A stretch of DNA of 64,000 bases from Roseovarius sp. (GTDB taxonomy: Bacteria; Pseudomonadota; Alphaproteobacteria; Rhodobacterales; Rhodobacteraceae), in contig NZ_JAUCYU010000016.1 of assembly GCF_030373445.1 (NCBI RefSeq), forward strand, positions 56,631 to 120,630. Reading direction: 5' to 3'. The position numbers and the translations under genes were made by a program. Every line of letters begins with the position of its first letter. Position 1 is the first letter of the stretch. The notes under the pieces were generated by a model. That model made no database searches and had not been told where the DNA came from. It was given only the letters and a program-made list of their open reading frames with translations. Positions 1 through 8,190 of this stretch are shown here, piece by piece.

Positions 1-219
1 CTCCGGCGCCACGAGGTACTTGCGGATATGGTAGAACCCGCCGCCATGCACCTGCCATTCCTCGCCATGCGCGCCCTCCGGCAAATCCGGCGCCTTCCGC
101 AGGCCAAGGTCCAGCGCGATGAAGTAGAACGAAGACCCGATCCACGCCATCGCCGTGATGACATGCAGCCAGCGGATGGCGAAGCCAAGCCAGTCCCAGA
201 TGATCGTCAGTTCGTACAT
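1..219 (-). CDS. puuD: Urate hydroxylase PuuD, N-terminal fragment (runs off the window)
   Basis: Only the first 73 codons lie in the window. The protein begins MYELTIIWDWLGF and continues with a hydrophobic first membrane span (about residues 12-34) carrying the W-L-H-V-I-T-A-M-A-W-I-G pattern seen at the N terminus of PuuD. This is the integral-membrane urate oxidase family, which has an N-terminal membrane domain and a C-terminal cytochrome c domain and oxidises urate to 5-hydroxyisourate. The start is the ATG at 219, divergent from the LysR gene at 327, so the two probably share a control region of about 107 bp. The C-terminal haem domain is outside the window, so the assignment rests on the N terminus alone. 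Confidence 0.8.
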   Translation of the reverse strand, partial: MYELTIIWDWLGFAIRWLHVITAMAWIGSSFYFIALDLGLRKAPDLPEGAHGEEWQVHGGGFYHIRKYLVAPE

Positions 220-264
220 TGGCCGAAAACTCCTTCAGACGGCACCACCCTAGCGCGCCTGCAT

Positions 265-281
265 ATTCTTCTCTATTGAAT
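265..281. promoter_or_regulatory. Candidate LysR-type operator between puuD and the LysR gene
   Basis: An interrupted dyad ATTC-N9-GAAT lies in the divergent intergenic region. It fits the T-N11-A form of LysR-family boxes in spacing. It is short and A/T-rich, so it could be chance. The assignment to this regulator is inferred from position only. Confidence 0.3.
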
Positions 282-326
282 GAAAAAACAGATCAGTTTC
301 AAACAGAACCTGAAGATCACCCTGCC

Positions 327-1247
327 ATGGCCTATCTCGACAATATCCGGACTTTCGTGCGTGTCTACGAACTGGGCAACATGTCCGCCGCCGCCCGTGA
401 TCAGCGGATCTCGGCAGCCGTCGCCTCGGCCCGGATTTCACAACTGGAGGAACACCTTGGCGTCCGCCTGTTCCAGCGCACCACGCGGCAGCTGAACCCC
501 ACCGAACAAGGCCGCCTGTTCTACCCCGGCGCCTGCAAGATCCTCGAGGCGGTCGAGGATGCCGAGGCCGAGATCACATCCGTCACCCGCACGCCGCGCG
601 GCACGCTGTTCATCGCCGCGCCGCTGGGCATCGGCCGCCGCCTGATCGCGCCGCACGTTCCCGCGTTCAAGGAAGCCTACCCCCTCATCAACATCCGCCT
701 GCGCCTGTCGGACCGGGCGGTCGACCTTGCGGGCGAAGGGCTCGATGTGGCCTTCTTCCTCGGCCTGCCGCGCGACTCCACCCTCAAGATGCGCAAGATT
801 GCTGACTGTCCCCGCATCCTCTGCGCCGCGCCCGCCTACCTCGAAAGCAAGGGCCATCCGAAACGCCCGACCGACCTGACCTCGGGCGCGCATGACTGCC
901 TCAACCTCCGCTATCCCGGCGCGCAGGAATTCCAGTGGCCGCTGGAAACCCCCGACGGGGTCGAGCGCTACTCGGTCAAGGGGCCGTTCGAATCCGACGA
1001 TGGCGACGTGCTGACAAGCTGGGCGCTCGAGGGCCACGGCATCATCCTCAAACCCCGGTTTGAGGTGGCCGATCACCTCGCCGCGGGCCGCCTTCTCCCG
1101 GTGCTGGAAGACTGCCCGCCGGTGCCGGTACAACTCGGCTGCCTCTACGCCCACCGCCGCCACCAGGACCCCAAGACGCGCCTGCTGATCGACTTCATGG
1201 CCCAGCGGATCACGGCGGCACTTGCCGAAACGCCCGCAACCGCCTAG
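327..1247 (+). CDS. LysR-family transcriptional regulator
   Basis: A 306-residue protein with an N-terminal winged helix-turn-helix. Residues 1-60 include FVRVYELGNMSAAA, a recognition-helix region around 28-40, and LGVRLFQRTTR. A periplasmic-binding-protein-like effector domain follows. The ATG at 327 was chosen because it starts right before the canonical LysR N terminus (MAYLDNIRTFVRV); the frame stays open upstream to 219 but that stretch is unconserved in look. It is divergent from puuD, so regulation of urate or purine catabolism is plausible but not shown. The end overlaps the stop of the convergent HNH gene by 4 bp. Confidence 0.9.
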   Translation: MAYLDNIRTFVRVYELGNMSAAARDQRISAAVASARISQLEEHLGVRLFQRTTRQLNPTEQGRLFYPGACKILEAVEDAEAEITSVTRTPRGTLFIAAPLGIGRRLIAPHVPAFKEAYPLINIRLRLSDRAVDLAGEGLDVAFFLGLPRDSTLKMRKIADCPRILCAAPAYLESKGHPKRPTDLTSGAHDCLNLRYPGAQEFQWPLETPDGVERYSVKGPFESDDGDVLTSWALEGHGIILKPRFEVADHLAAGRLLPVLEDCPPVPVQLGCLYAHRRHQDPKTRLLIDFMAQRITAALAETPATA

Positions 1248-1537
1248 CGCTTGCGCCGTGCCCCGGGCGTCTTGGAATGAAACCCCGGCGGGCGCTTGGC
1301 CACCCACCGGATGAACTTCGCCAGCCGCGGATGCGCCTTCAGCGCGTCGATGCTGGCATACTCCCTTGCCAGCTCCGCCTCGGTCAGCGTCGCGTGGATC
1401 TCGTTGTGGCAAATCTGGTGCAACAGCACGACCGGCCCGCCCTTGCCGCCTTTCAGCCTGGGCACGAGATGATGCAGGCTCTGTTTGGCATCGGGCGGGA
1501 TAGGCCGGCCGCAGAGCGGGCAGATCGGGTCATCCAT
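1244..1537 (-). CDS. Small HNH-nuclease-fold protein
   Basis: A 97-residue protein with a C6-x2-C9 knuckle, a His pair at 22-23, and a C43-H44-N-E-I-H48 segment. This is the arrangement of small HNH endonuclease domains with a structural zinc site (HH, then N, then H). Related short HNH proteins are widespread stand-alone genes in proteobacteria, and their substrate is generally unknown. There is no methylase or specificity subunit next to it, so a restriction system is not suggested. It is convergent with the LysR gene with a 4-bp overlap of stop codons. The function is inferred from the motif only. Confidence 0.75.
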   Translation of the reverse strand: MDDPICPLCGRPIPPDAKQSLHHLVPRLKGGKGGPVVLLHQICHNEIHATLTEAELAREYASIDALKAHPRLAKFIRWVAKRPPGFHSKTPGARRKR

Positions 1538-1608
1538 ACCCCGTTAACCTGTGGCTGTCAGACAGGCGGGCAAGCGGGCGACCGAATGGCGGAACAGGCC
1601 GCTCACGC

Positions 1609-2196
1609 TCACGGCATCGCCAGCACCCGCTGGAAGGCATCCCGCGCCTCCATCCGGGCGCGCAGGTCGGCCAGCTTCGCCGGCGCCTCGGCAAAACCCG
1701 CCCGCTCGGCCCAGCTCAGGCAATGGGCCAGCAGCATGTCGGGGATGGTCATCATCTCGCCCGTCAGGAATGGGCCGGTCAGGGCCGCCTCCAGCCGCGG
1801 GAGAACCTGTTCGTACTCCCACTTTAACGATTTCTTAACCTCCGGCATCCGCCGCTCCTCAGGCAGCACGAAACTGTGCCGCGCCGCCATCCAGATCAGC
1901 GCCTCCACCTCGTCGAGAATCATCAGCGTCAGCGCATCCTGCCGTGCCCGCTCCAGTGTGCCGGCGCCATAGGTCAGCGCCCCGTGCCGGTCGGCCAGGT
2001 AGGTCATGATCGCCACAGAATCGGTGATCGTCTCGCCGTCGACCTCCAGCGCCGGGATCTTGCCCGAGGGGTTCGCGGCCAGCGCCTCTTCGCTGCGGGG
2101 CTTGGCCGGGACATGCTCGTAGGGCTGGCCCAGCTCCTCCAGCATCCACAGCACCCGAAGCCCGCGCGAGGCGCGGCTGCCGATCACCTTGTACAT
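1609..2196 (-). CDS. Glutathione S-transferase family protein
   Basis: A 195-residue two-domain GST. The N-terminal thioredoxin-like domain (residues 1-75) has a Ser-containing catalytic region (GSRASRGLRV), the cis-Pro at about 48 in GKIPALEVDG, and the glutathione-binding E-T-I-T-D-S at 55-60. The rest is an all-alpha C-terminal domain. The ATG at 2196 gives the standard MYKVIGS start; an in-frame open extension upstream to 2439 shows no homology-like features and was dropped. The substrate is unknown. Such soluble GSTs typically conjugate glutathione to electrophiles or act as reductases. It is divergent from the GFA-type gene that follows. Confidence 0.88.
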   Translation of the reverse strand: MYKVIGSRASRGLRVLWMLEELGQPYEHVPAKPRSEEALAANPSGKIPALEVDGETITDSVAIMTYLADRHGALTYGAGTLERARQDALTLMILDEVEALIWMAARHSFVLPEERRMPEVKKSLKWEYEQVLPRLEAALTGPFLTGEMMTIPDMLLAHCLSWAERAGFAEAPAKLADLRARMEARDAFQRVLAMP

Positions 2197-2341
2197 GGAA
2201 CGCCCCTCCCTTTGCGGTCGCCACGCGCCACCCTGCCCCGGCGTCGCGCCGAAGACAATCCCGCCCGGCCATTCCTGACAGGATCTTTCAGGGGGCATCG
2301 GATAGGATGACCGCGACCCCACCAGATCGAAGGACCTCACC

Positions 2342-2770
2342 ATGACCTGCACCGGATCCTGCCTTTGCGGCGCCGTCACCATCGAGTTTGCCGAAGCCCC
2401 GACGGAAACCGGCGCCTGCCATTGCAGCATGTGCCGCAAATGGTCGGGCGGGGTCTACCTCGCGCTGTCCGTGCCCGCCGGCAAGGCCACCTTCGGCGGC
2501 GAGGAGAACATAGCCCTCTACCCCTCCTCCGACTGGGCCGAGCGCGCCTTCTGCAAGACCTGCGGCGCCAACCTCTTCTACCGCCTCACCGCCCCGGGCC
2601 CCCACCAGGGCGACATGTTCGTCTGTTTCGGCACGCTCGACGACCCCTCCGGCGTCACCCTGACCGAGGAGTCCTTCATCGACGAGAAACCCGAGGGCTA
2701 TGCCTTCGCCGGCGACACGAAAAAGCTGACCGGCGCCGAGTTGATCGCCCAGTTCGAAGCCGGGGGCTGA
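2342..2770 (+). CDS. GFA / CENP-V family zinc protein
   Basis: A 142-residue protein with the zinc-binding cysteines of the GFA (glutathione-dependent formaldehyde-activating enzyme-like) fold: C7-x-C9, the cluster C26-H-C28-x2-C31, and C71-x2-C74. Family members are small cytosolic zinc proteins, and only a few have shown glutathione-dependent activity. A formaldehyde role therefore should not be assumed here, although a GST-fold protein is encoded divergently next door. The MFS gene starts 16 bp downstream, suggesting cotranscription. The start is the ATG at 2342. Confidence 0.88.
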   Translation: MTCTGSCLCGAVTIEFAEAPTETGACHCSMCRKWSGGVYLALSVPAGKATFGGEENIALYPSSDWAERAFCKTCGANLFYRLTAPGPHQGDMFVCFGTLDDPSGVTLTEESFIDEKPEGYAFAGDTKKLTGAELIAQFEAGG

Positions 2771-2786
2771 CAGTTTGCCCGCGTCG

Positions 2787-3983
2787 ATGACGCGGAACAT
2801 CCGTCTCTACCGGTGGTTCCAGTTCTTCCAGGGCCTGCTCTTCTGGCAGGCGGTCTGGTTCCTGTATTTCCAGGGCACCCTCTCGGCGGCCGAGGCGGTG
2901 CTGCTCTACGCGATCTTCAACGTGGCGACTACGGCGCTCGAGGTGCCGTCGGGATGGATGTCCGACAGGCTGGGCCGCCGTCCGACGCTGATCGCGGCGG
3001 GGCTGACCGGCGTGGGCGGGGCGGCCCTGCTGGCCACGGGCGACAGCTTTGTCCTGTTCTGCGCGGCACAGGTCCTGATCGGCGCGTCGAAGGCGTTTTC
3101 CTCGGGCACCGACAGCGCTTTCCTCTACGAATCCCTCGCCGCGACCGGGCGCCAGACCGAGGTCGAGCATCACGAGCTCGCTGCCTGGCGCTTCTCTTTC
3201 ACGGCGCTGGCGCTTTCGGCCGTCACCGGTGGCCTGCTCTACGTGGTCGACATCACCGCCCCCTTCTGGGCGAGCACGGCCGCCGGACTGGTCGTTCTGG
3301 CCCTTGCGCTCGCTTTCCGCGAACCGCCACAGGAGATCGACGAGGCCACCCCCCTCTCGCAACTGGGCACCTTGCGCGCCGCCCTCCGCCAGCCGGTGCT
3401 GGCATGGCTCTTCGTCCTCAGCGTGGCGATGTACGGCTTCAGCCACCTGCCCTTCGTCTTCGGCCAGCCCTTCATCCTCGACGCGCTCGCCAAGGCGGGC
3501 CTCGCGGCCGAGGCGCCGGTGGTCAGCGGCGGTGTCACCTCCGCGATGATGGTGATCTCGGTCGCGGCCTCCCTCTTCGCCCCGCGCCTCAGATCATACC
3601 TCGGCCTGCCCGCCATCCTGCTCGTGGCCTTCGCCATGCAGATCGCCCTCTGCGGCGTGCTGGCCCTCAGCGACTCACTCATCGTCATCGCCTTCCTTTT
3701 CCTGCGCATGGTGCCCGATTCCCTCTCCCGCCCCTTCCTCCTCGCCCGCGTCCAGACACTCCTGACCAACGGCGGGCGGGCCACCTACCTGTCCCTGCAA
3801 AGCTTCTGCGGAAGGCTCGTTTTCGCCGCCACGCTCTACCTCGTCTCCCGCACGATGACAGGCACGGAGGAGATGGATCACGCCGGTATCCAGACGGTGC
3901 TGGGCTGGTCGGTGCTGGTGGGGGTGGTGGTTTTGGTGGGGCTGGTGCTGGCGGCCAGGCGCGTGCGGGTGGAGCCCGCCTAG
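2787..3983 (+). CDS. Major facilitator superfamily (MFS) transporter
   Basis: A 398-residue polytopic membrane protein with about 12 hydrophobic spans. It has an MFS motif-A-like loop (GWMSDRLGRRPTLIAAG, about residues 52-68) between spans 2 and 3. The ATG at 2787 is preferred; a TTG at 2775 in frame, better spaced from the G-rich stretch at 2761-2766, is the alternative and adds four residues. It lies 16 bp after the GFA-type gene. The substrate cannot be read from the sequence. The end overlaps the stop of convergent holA by 4 bp. Confidence 0.85.
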   Translation: MTRNIRLYRWFQFFQGLLFWQAVWFLYFQGTLSAAEAVLLYAIFNVATTALEVPSGWMSDRLGRRPTLIAAGLTGVGGAALLATGDSFVLFCAAQVLIGASKAFSSGTDSAFLYESLAATGRQTEVEHHELAAWRFSFTALALSAVTGGLLYVVDITAPFWASTAAGLVVLALALAFREPPQEIDEATPLSQLGTLRAALRQPVLAWLFVLSVAMYGFSHLPFVFGQPFILDALAKAGLAAEAPVVSGGVTSAMMVISVAASLFAPRLRSYLGLPAILLVAFAMQIALCGVLALSDSLIVIAFLFLRMVPDSLSRPFLLARVQTLLTNGGRATYLSLQSFCGRLVFAATLYLVSRTMTGTEEMDHAGIQTVLGWSVLVGVVVLVGLVLAARRVRVEPA

Positions 3984-5005
3984 CGCCGTACCATCATCGC
4001 CAGCCGGATTAGCGTCCGTTCCACCAGCGCCATGTCCGGGGCCGTCTGCCCGGCCGAGCGGAGCCGCAGGTCGGTGTCGGTCAGCAGCGTCACCGCCTCC
4101 TCCAGCTTCGCCGCGCCCCAGGCCTGGGCCTGCCGCTGCATCCGGTCGCGGCGGGGGCCGAAGACCGGCGGTCGCACGCGGGCGATGCCCTGCGCCGGCC
4201 CGTTCGGGTCGGAGGCGGCGGCGTAGAGCGTGCGGAAATGGCGGGAGGCGGCCATGCAGAGCCCAACCGGCTGAACCCCCTGTGCCCGCAGGCGCTTCAT
4301 CACCGGGCCGATCTCTCCGGGCCGGGCCTCGGCCACGATATGCAGAACGTCGTCCATTTCGGCCTCGGTCGACGAGGGCGCGCAGGCGGCGACATCTCCG
4401 GAACCGACGGGCTGGTCGTCGTCCAGCTTATAGAGCGACAGCTTCTCGACCGTCTGACGGAAATCGCCGGGGTCGAGCTCTCGCGACAAGGCGGTGAGGT
4501 CGCGCATCGCGTCGGAACCGATATCCTTCAGCCCGGCCTTCTTCAGCACCTCCTCGATCTCGGCGCGCGAAGGCGGGTCGTCGTAGATGGCGGCGGCAAA
4601 GGCATTCTTGTGCCCCTCGAAAAGCTTGCGCAGCTTCGACGTGGCCTTGAGCTGCCCGGCGGTCACCACCACCTGTGCATCCCCTTCGCGCCACTCGGTC
4701 AGGGCATCCGTCACCGGCCCCGCGACGGTGTCATTCGCATCCTCGACGAAAGCCACCCGAGGCCCCGGAAAGAAGCCCTGCGCCTTTACCGCGTCGAGCA
4801 GCATCGCGGGATCTTTCCGCAGCTCGGCCCCGTTCATCCGGGTCAGGCGCATCTCCTCCTCACCCTGCGGGCCGATCAGCGCCTTGATCACCTCCTGCCG
4901 CCGCATGGCCACGCGCATCGCGTCCGTGCCGTAGATCAGCAGCCCTGCCCGATTCGGCTCGGGCCGGGCGAAATAGCCGGGCGCGTCGCGCGAGGAGAGT
5001 TTCAT
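3980..5005 (-). CDS. holA: DNA polymerase III delta subunit
   Basis: A 341-residue protein matching HolA in length and overall pattern. The N-terminal part reads as an AAA-like fold (LLIYGTDAMRV, followed by RMNGAEL and VAFVEDAND). The C-terminal region is the helical collar domain. Delta opens the beta sliding clamp during loading by the gamma/tau complex. It is the last gene of the leuS-lptE-holA run and overlaps lptE by 4 bp (ATGA), implying translational coupling. This order is common in alphaproteobacteria. No Walker motif is expected in delta and none is seen. Confidence 0.9.
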   Translation of the reverse strand: MKLSSRDAPGYFARPEPNRAGLLIYGTDAMRVAMRRQEVIKALIGPQGEEEMRLTRMNGAELRKDPAMLLDAVKAQGFFPGPRVAFVEDANDTVAGPVTDALTEWREGDAQVVVTAGQLKATSKLRKLFEGHKNAFAAAIYDDPPSRAEIEEVLKKAGLKDIGSDAMRDLTALSRELDPGDFRQTVEKLSLYKLDDDQPVGSGDVAACAPSSTEAEMDDVLHIVAEARPGEIGPVMKRLRAQGVQPVGLCMAASRHFRTLYAAASDPNGPAQGIARVRPPVFGPRRDRMQRQAQAWGAAKLEEAVTLLTDTDLRLRSAGQTAPDMALVERTLIRLAMMVRR

Positions 5006-5490
5006 GCCGGAAGGGTGGCGGCCTCGGCCGTCAGCCGGGTGATGATCATGTCGGTCAGGATGGTCATCAGCCGCGCCTCGGCATCGCGTTTCGCGGCTTG
5101 CGTGGCGACGGTGGTGCCCGAGGCGGAATAGCTGGTGAAGCTGTCGGCCTTGCCGCTGGTCAGCACGCGGTCGGTGTCGATATCGCGCAGGGCAAAGGTC
5201 ACCTTGCCCAGCATGTTGTACCGGGTGATGACGTTGTTCGACGAGATCGCGATGGCGTTCTCGGTGATCAGGATCGAGTAGGACAGGGCGTAGCGCCCCG
5301 GTTCCGCCCGGCCCAGCCGCTCCTCGAAGCGGCGGGTCAGAAGATAGCCGGGCCTGCTGTCGGGTTCGTCCACCAGCACCGCGTTCTGCAGCTTGGCCGC
5401 CGCGCCGCCGGGGCCATAGGCGGGCGTGAAGCCGCAGCCGGCCAGGGCGGCACCCGACAACAGGAAGAGACGGCGGTTAAACGACGACAT
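5002..5490 (-). CDS. lptE: LPS-assembly lipoprotein LptE
   Basis: A 162-residue lipoprotein. The N-terminal signal ends in the lipobox L-A-G-C19, followed by GFTPAYG, a typical start of mature LptE in alphaproteobacteria. LptE sits inside the LptD barrel and helps deliver LPS to the outer-membrane surface. The gene starts 14 bp inside the 3' end of leuS and overlaps holA by 4 bp at its own end, so all three are probably one transcript. The mature part is a single alpha/beta domain with no other recognisable motif. Confidence 0.9.
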   Translation of the reverse strand: MSSFNRRLFLLSGAALAGCGFTPAYGPGGAAAKLQNAVLVDEPDSRPGYLLTRRFEERLGRAEPGRYALSYSILITENAIAISSNNVITRYNMLGKVTFALRDIDTDRVLTSGKADSFTSYSASGTTVATQAAKRDAEARLMTILTDMIITRLTAEAATLPA

Positions 5491-8041
5491 TCACGATCCG
5501 ACCGGGGACGACGATAACCTTCTTGGGCTGGGCCCCATCCAGCGACCTGATCACAGCATCGTTCGACAGCGCGGCTTTTTCAACCTCTGCCTTGTCCATG
5601 TCCTTGGGCACCTCGATCTCGGCCCGGCGCTTGCCGTTGATCTGGATCGGCATCGTGATGGTGTCATCGACGAGCATCGCGGGGTCGGCCACGGGCCATT
5701 TGGCGGTGGCGACAAGCCCGTCCTGCCCAAGCGTTGACCAGAGGTCCTCGGACAAATGCGGCGTCATCGGCGACATGAGCTGCACCAGCGTCACCGCCGC
5801 CTCGCGCTTGGCCCCGGCACCGGCCTGCGCGCGGGCCAGCGTGTTGGTGAAGGCGTAGAGCTTGGCGATGGCGGCGTTGAAGCCGAAGCTTTCGACCCCG
5901 CCGGTCACGTCGTGGATGGTCTTGTGCATCTCGCGCAGCAGGGCAGTGTCGGCCTCGGCATTGGCCGGCGCGTCGCTGGCGGCGATCTCGGTGACGATCC
6001 GGTGCACGCGGGACAGGTGCTTGAACGCCGCCTCGGCGCCCGCTGCCGTCCATTCGACATCCCGCTCGGGCGGGCTGTCGGAGAGGACGAACCATCGCGC
6101 GGTATCGGCGCCGAACTCGCGGATGATGTTGACCGGGTCGACCACGTTCTTCTTCGATTTCGACATCTTGGCGGAAGGAACGATCTCCACCGCCTCGCCC
6201 GTCGCCTTGAGACGCATGCCGCCTTCGCCTTCTTCCACGTCTTCGGGGAAGTGATAGACCGCGCGGCCCTTGTCATCTTTCGTCTGGTAGATCGCGTGGG
6301 TCACCATCCCTTGGGTGAAGAGCGCATCGAACGGCTCGATCGCCTTCTCGGGCAGGTGGCCGCAGATATGCATCGCGCGAGCGAAGAAGCGGGAATAGAG
6401 CAGGTGCAGGATCGCGTGCTCAATCCCGCCGATATACTGGTCGACATTCATCCAGTACTCGGCCTCGACCAAGTTGGTCGGCGTCTCGGCGCGGGGCGCG
6501 GTGAAGCGGGCGAAGTACCACGAGCTGTCGACGAACGTGTCCATCGTGTCGGTCTCGCGCTTGGCCGGGGCGCCGCATTTCGGGCAGGCACAGTCGCGCC
6601 ATGTCGGATGACGGTCAAGCGGGTTGCCGGGGGTGGCGAAGTCGATGGGCTTGCCGTCCTCGTCATAGGGCAACTCGACGGGGAGGTTCTCCTTCTTCTC
6701 CGGCACCACGCCGCAGCTCTCGCAATGCACCACGGGGATCGGGCAGCCCCAGTAGCGCTGGCGGGAAAGCCCCCAGTCGCGGAGGCGGTACTTGGTGACG
6801 CCGGTGCCCCAACCCTGCTTCTCGGCATAGTCGATGGTGGCGTCGATCGCTTCCTGCCCGGTGGCCACGTCGATGCCCGCGAAGTGGTTCACCCACTTCA
6901 CCTTGTCGGTCTTGGGCGGCACGAAAGCCTCGGTCGCGACCGGCGTCTGGTCGTCCATCGCGAAGAAGGTGTCGATCACCGGCAGGTCGTACTTGCGGCA
7001 GAAATCGAGGTCGCGCTGGTCATGGGCCGGACAGCCGAAGATGGCGCCGGTGCCGTAATCCATCAGGATGAAGTTGGCGATCCAGATGGGCAGCTCCCAG
7101 TTGGGGTCGAGCGGGTGCTTCACGGTCAGACCGGTGTCGAAGCCCAGCTTTTCGGCCTTCTCAAGTGCCTCTTCCGTGGTGCCGCCCTTGGAACACTCTG
7201 CACGGAAGGCAGCCACGTCGGGGTTGCTCTCCGCCAACTCCTTCGCCAGCGGATGATCGGGCGAAATGCCGATGAAGGACGCGCCAAGCAGCGTGTCGGG
7301 CCGGGTGGTGTAGACCTCGATCTCGCCGCCATCGGTGCGCTCGAAACTGAACTGAAGCCCGCGCGACTTGCCGATCCAGTTCTCCTGCATCAGCCGCACC
7401 TTGGCGGGCCAGTTGTCGAGCCCGCCCAACGCCTCGAGCAGCTCTTCCGAGAAGTCGGAGATCTTGAAGAACCACTGGGTGAGCTCGCGCCGCTCGACCT
7501 CGGCGCCGGACCGCCAGCCCTTGCCGTCGATCACCTGTTCGTTGGCAAGCACGGTCATATCCACCGGATCCCAGTTGACCACGGCGTTCTTGCGGTAGAC
7601 GAGGCCCTTCTCGAGGAAATCGAGGAACAGCGCCTGTTGCTGGCCGTAATATTCCGGGTCGCAGGTGGCAAATTCGCGGCTCCAGTCGATCGACAGGCCC
7701 AGCGGTTTCATCTGGCCGCGCATGTCGGCGATGTTGCCATAGGTCCAGTCTTTCGGGTGGCCACCCGAGGCCATCGCGGCGTTCTCGGCCGGCATGCCGA
7801 AGGCGTCCCAGCCCATCGGGTGCAGCACGTTATGGCCGGTCGCCAACCTGTGCCGGGCAATCACATCGCCCATCGTGTAGTTGCGCACGTGACCCATGTG
7901 GATGCGGCCCGAGGGGTAGGGGAACATCTCGAGCACGTAGTACTTGGGCTTGTCCTGCGACCGCTCGGCGCGGAACACCCCGGCCTTGTCCCAGGCCTCT
8001 TGCCACTTGGCTTCGATTTCGGCGGCGGAATAGCGCGACAT
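5477..8041 (-). CDS. leuS: Leucyl-tRNA synthetase
   Basis: An 854-residue class I aminoacyl-tRNA synthetase, normal length for bacterial LeuRS. The HIGH-type motif H48-M-G-H51 is near the N terminus, and the KMSKS loop is present at about residue 625 (SAKMSKSKKN). Between them lies the CP1 editing domain, with the T-rich stretch TTRPDTLLG around 245-255 and the zinc-knuckle cysteines further on (CESCG, CPKCG). It charges tRNA-Leu and edits misactivated isoleucine or norvaline. It is the first gene of the leuS-lptE-holA operon and divergent from a glycosyltransferase. Confidence 0.98.
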   Translation of the reverse strand: MSRYSAAEIEAKWQEAWDKAGVFRAERSQDKPKYYVLEMFPYPSGRIHMGHVRNYTMGDVIARHRLATGHNVLHPMGWDAFGMPAENAAMASGGHPKDWTYGNIADMRGQMKPLGLSIDWSREFATCDPEYYGQQQALFLDFLEKGLVYRKNAVVNWDPVDMTVLANEQVIDGKGWRSGAEVERRELTQWFFKISDFSEELLEALGGLDNWPAKVRLMQENWIGKSRGLQFSFERTDGGEIEVYTTRPDTLLGASFIGISPDHPLAKELAESNPDVAAFRAECSKGGTTEEALEKAEKLGFDTGLTVKHPLDPNWELPIWIANFILMDYGTGAIFGCPAHDQRDLDFCRKYDLPVIDTFFAMDDQTPVATEAFVPPKTDKVKWVNHFAGIDVATGQEAIDATIDYAEKQGWGTGVTKYRLRDWGLSRQRYWGCPIPVVHCESCGVVPEKKENLPVELPYDEDGKPIDFATPGNPLDRHPTWRDCACPKCGAPAKRETDTMDTFVDSSWYFARFTAPRAETPTNLVEAEYWMNVDQYIGGIEHAILHLLYSRFFARAMHICGHLPEKAIEPFDALFTQGMVTHAIYQTKDDKGRAVYHFPEDVEEGEGGMRLKATGEAVEIVPSAKMSKSKKNVVDPVNIIREFGADTARWFVLSDSPPERDVEWTAAGAEAAFKHLSRVHRIVTEIAASDAPANAEADTALLREMHKTIHDVTGGVESFGFNAAIAKLYAFTNTLARAQAGAGAKREAAVTLVQLMSPMTPHLSEDLWSTLGQDGLVATAKWPVADPAMLVDDTITMPIQINGKRRAEIEVPKDMDKAEVEKAALSNDAVIRSLDGAQPKKVIVVPGRIVNVVV

Positions 8042-8132
8042 GGCCTGCCCGTCCTTGCAACTGTCTGATCCTCTGGGGTGATAGGCGCAGAGCGCGCGAG
8101 GGTCCAGTGCGGACAGGTGAAAAATGCGCGAC

Positions 8133-8161
8133 TTTGCACCGGGAAGGTGCGGGCCTATAAG
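8133..8161 (+). promoter_or_regulatory. Candidate sigma-70 promoter for the glycosyltransferase
   Basis: TTTGCA (-35-like) and TATAAG (-10-like) are separated by 17 bp, placing a start point about 25 bp before the glycosyltransferase ATG at 8191. The -10 matches 5 of 6 consensus bases and the -35 matches 4 of 6. Read by eye only. Confidence 0.45.
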
Positions 8162-8190
8162 GGGAAAAAGTCGAGCGGGCCGCGATTGCG

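Noticed and set aside
1244..1537. HNH gene as part of a restriction or anti-phage system.
   Set aside because: No methyltransferase, helicase, specificity or other defence gene adjoins it; neighbours are a regulator and a GST.
2775..2786. TTG start for the MFS transporter.
   Set aside because: An ATG 12 bp later is a simpler start; the four extra residues add nothing recognisable. Kept only as an alternative.
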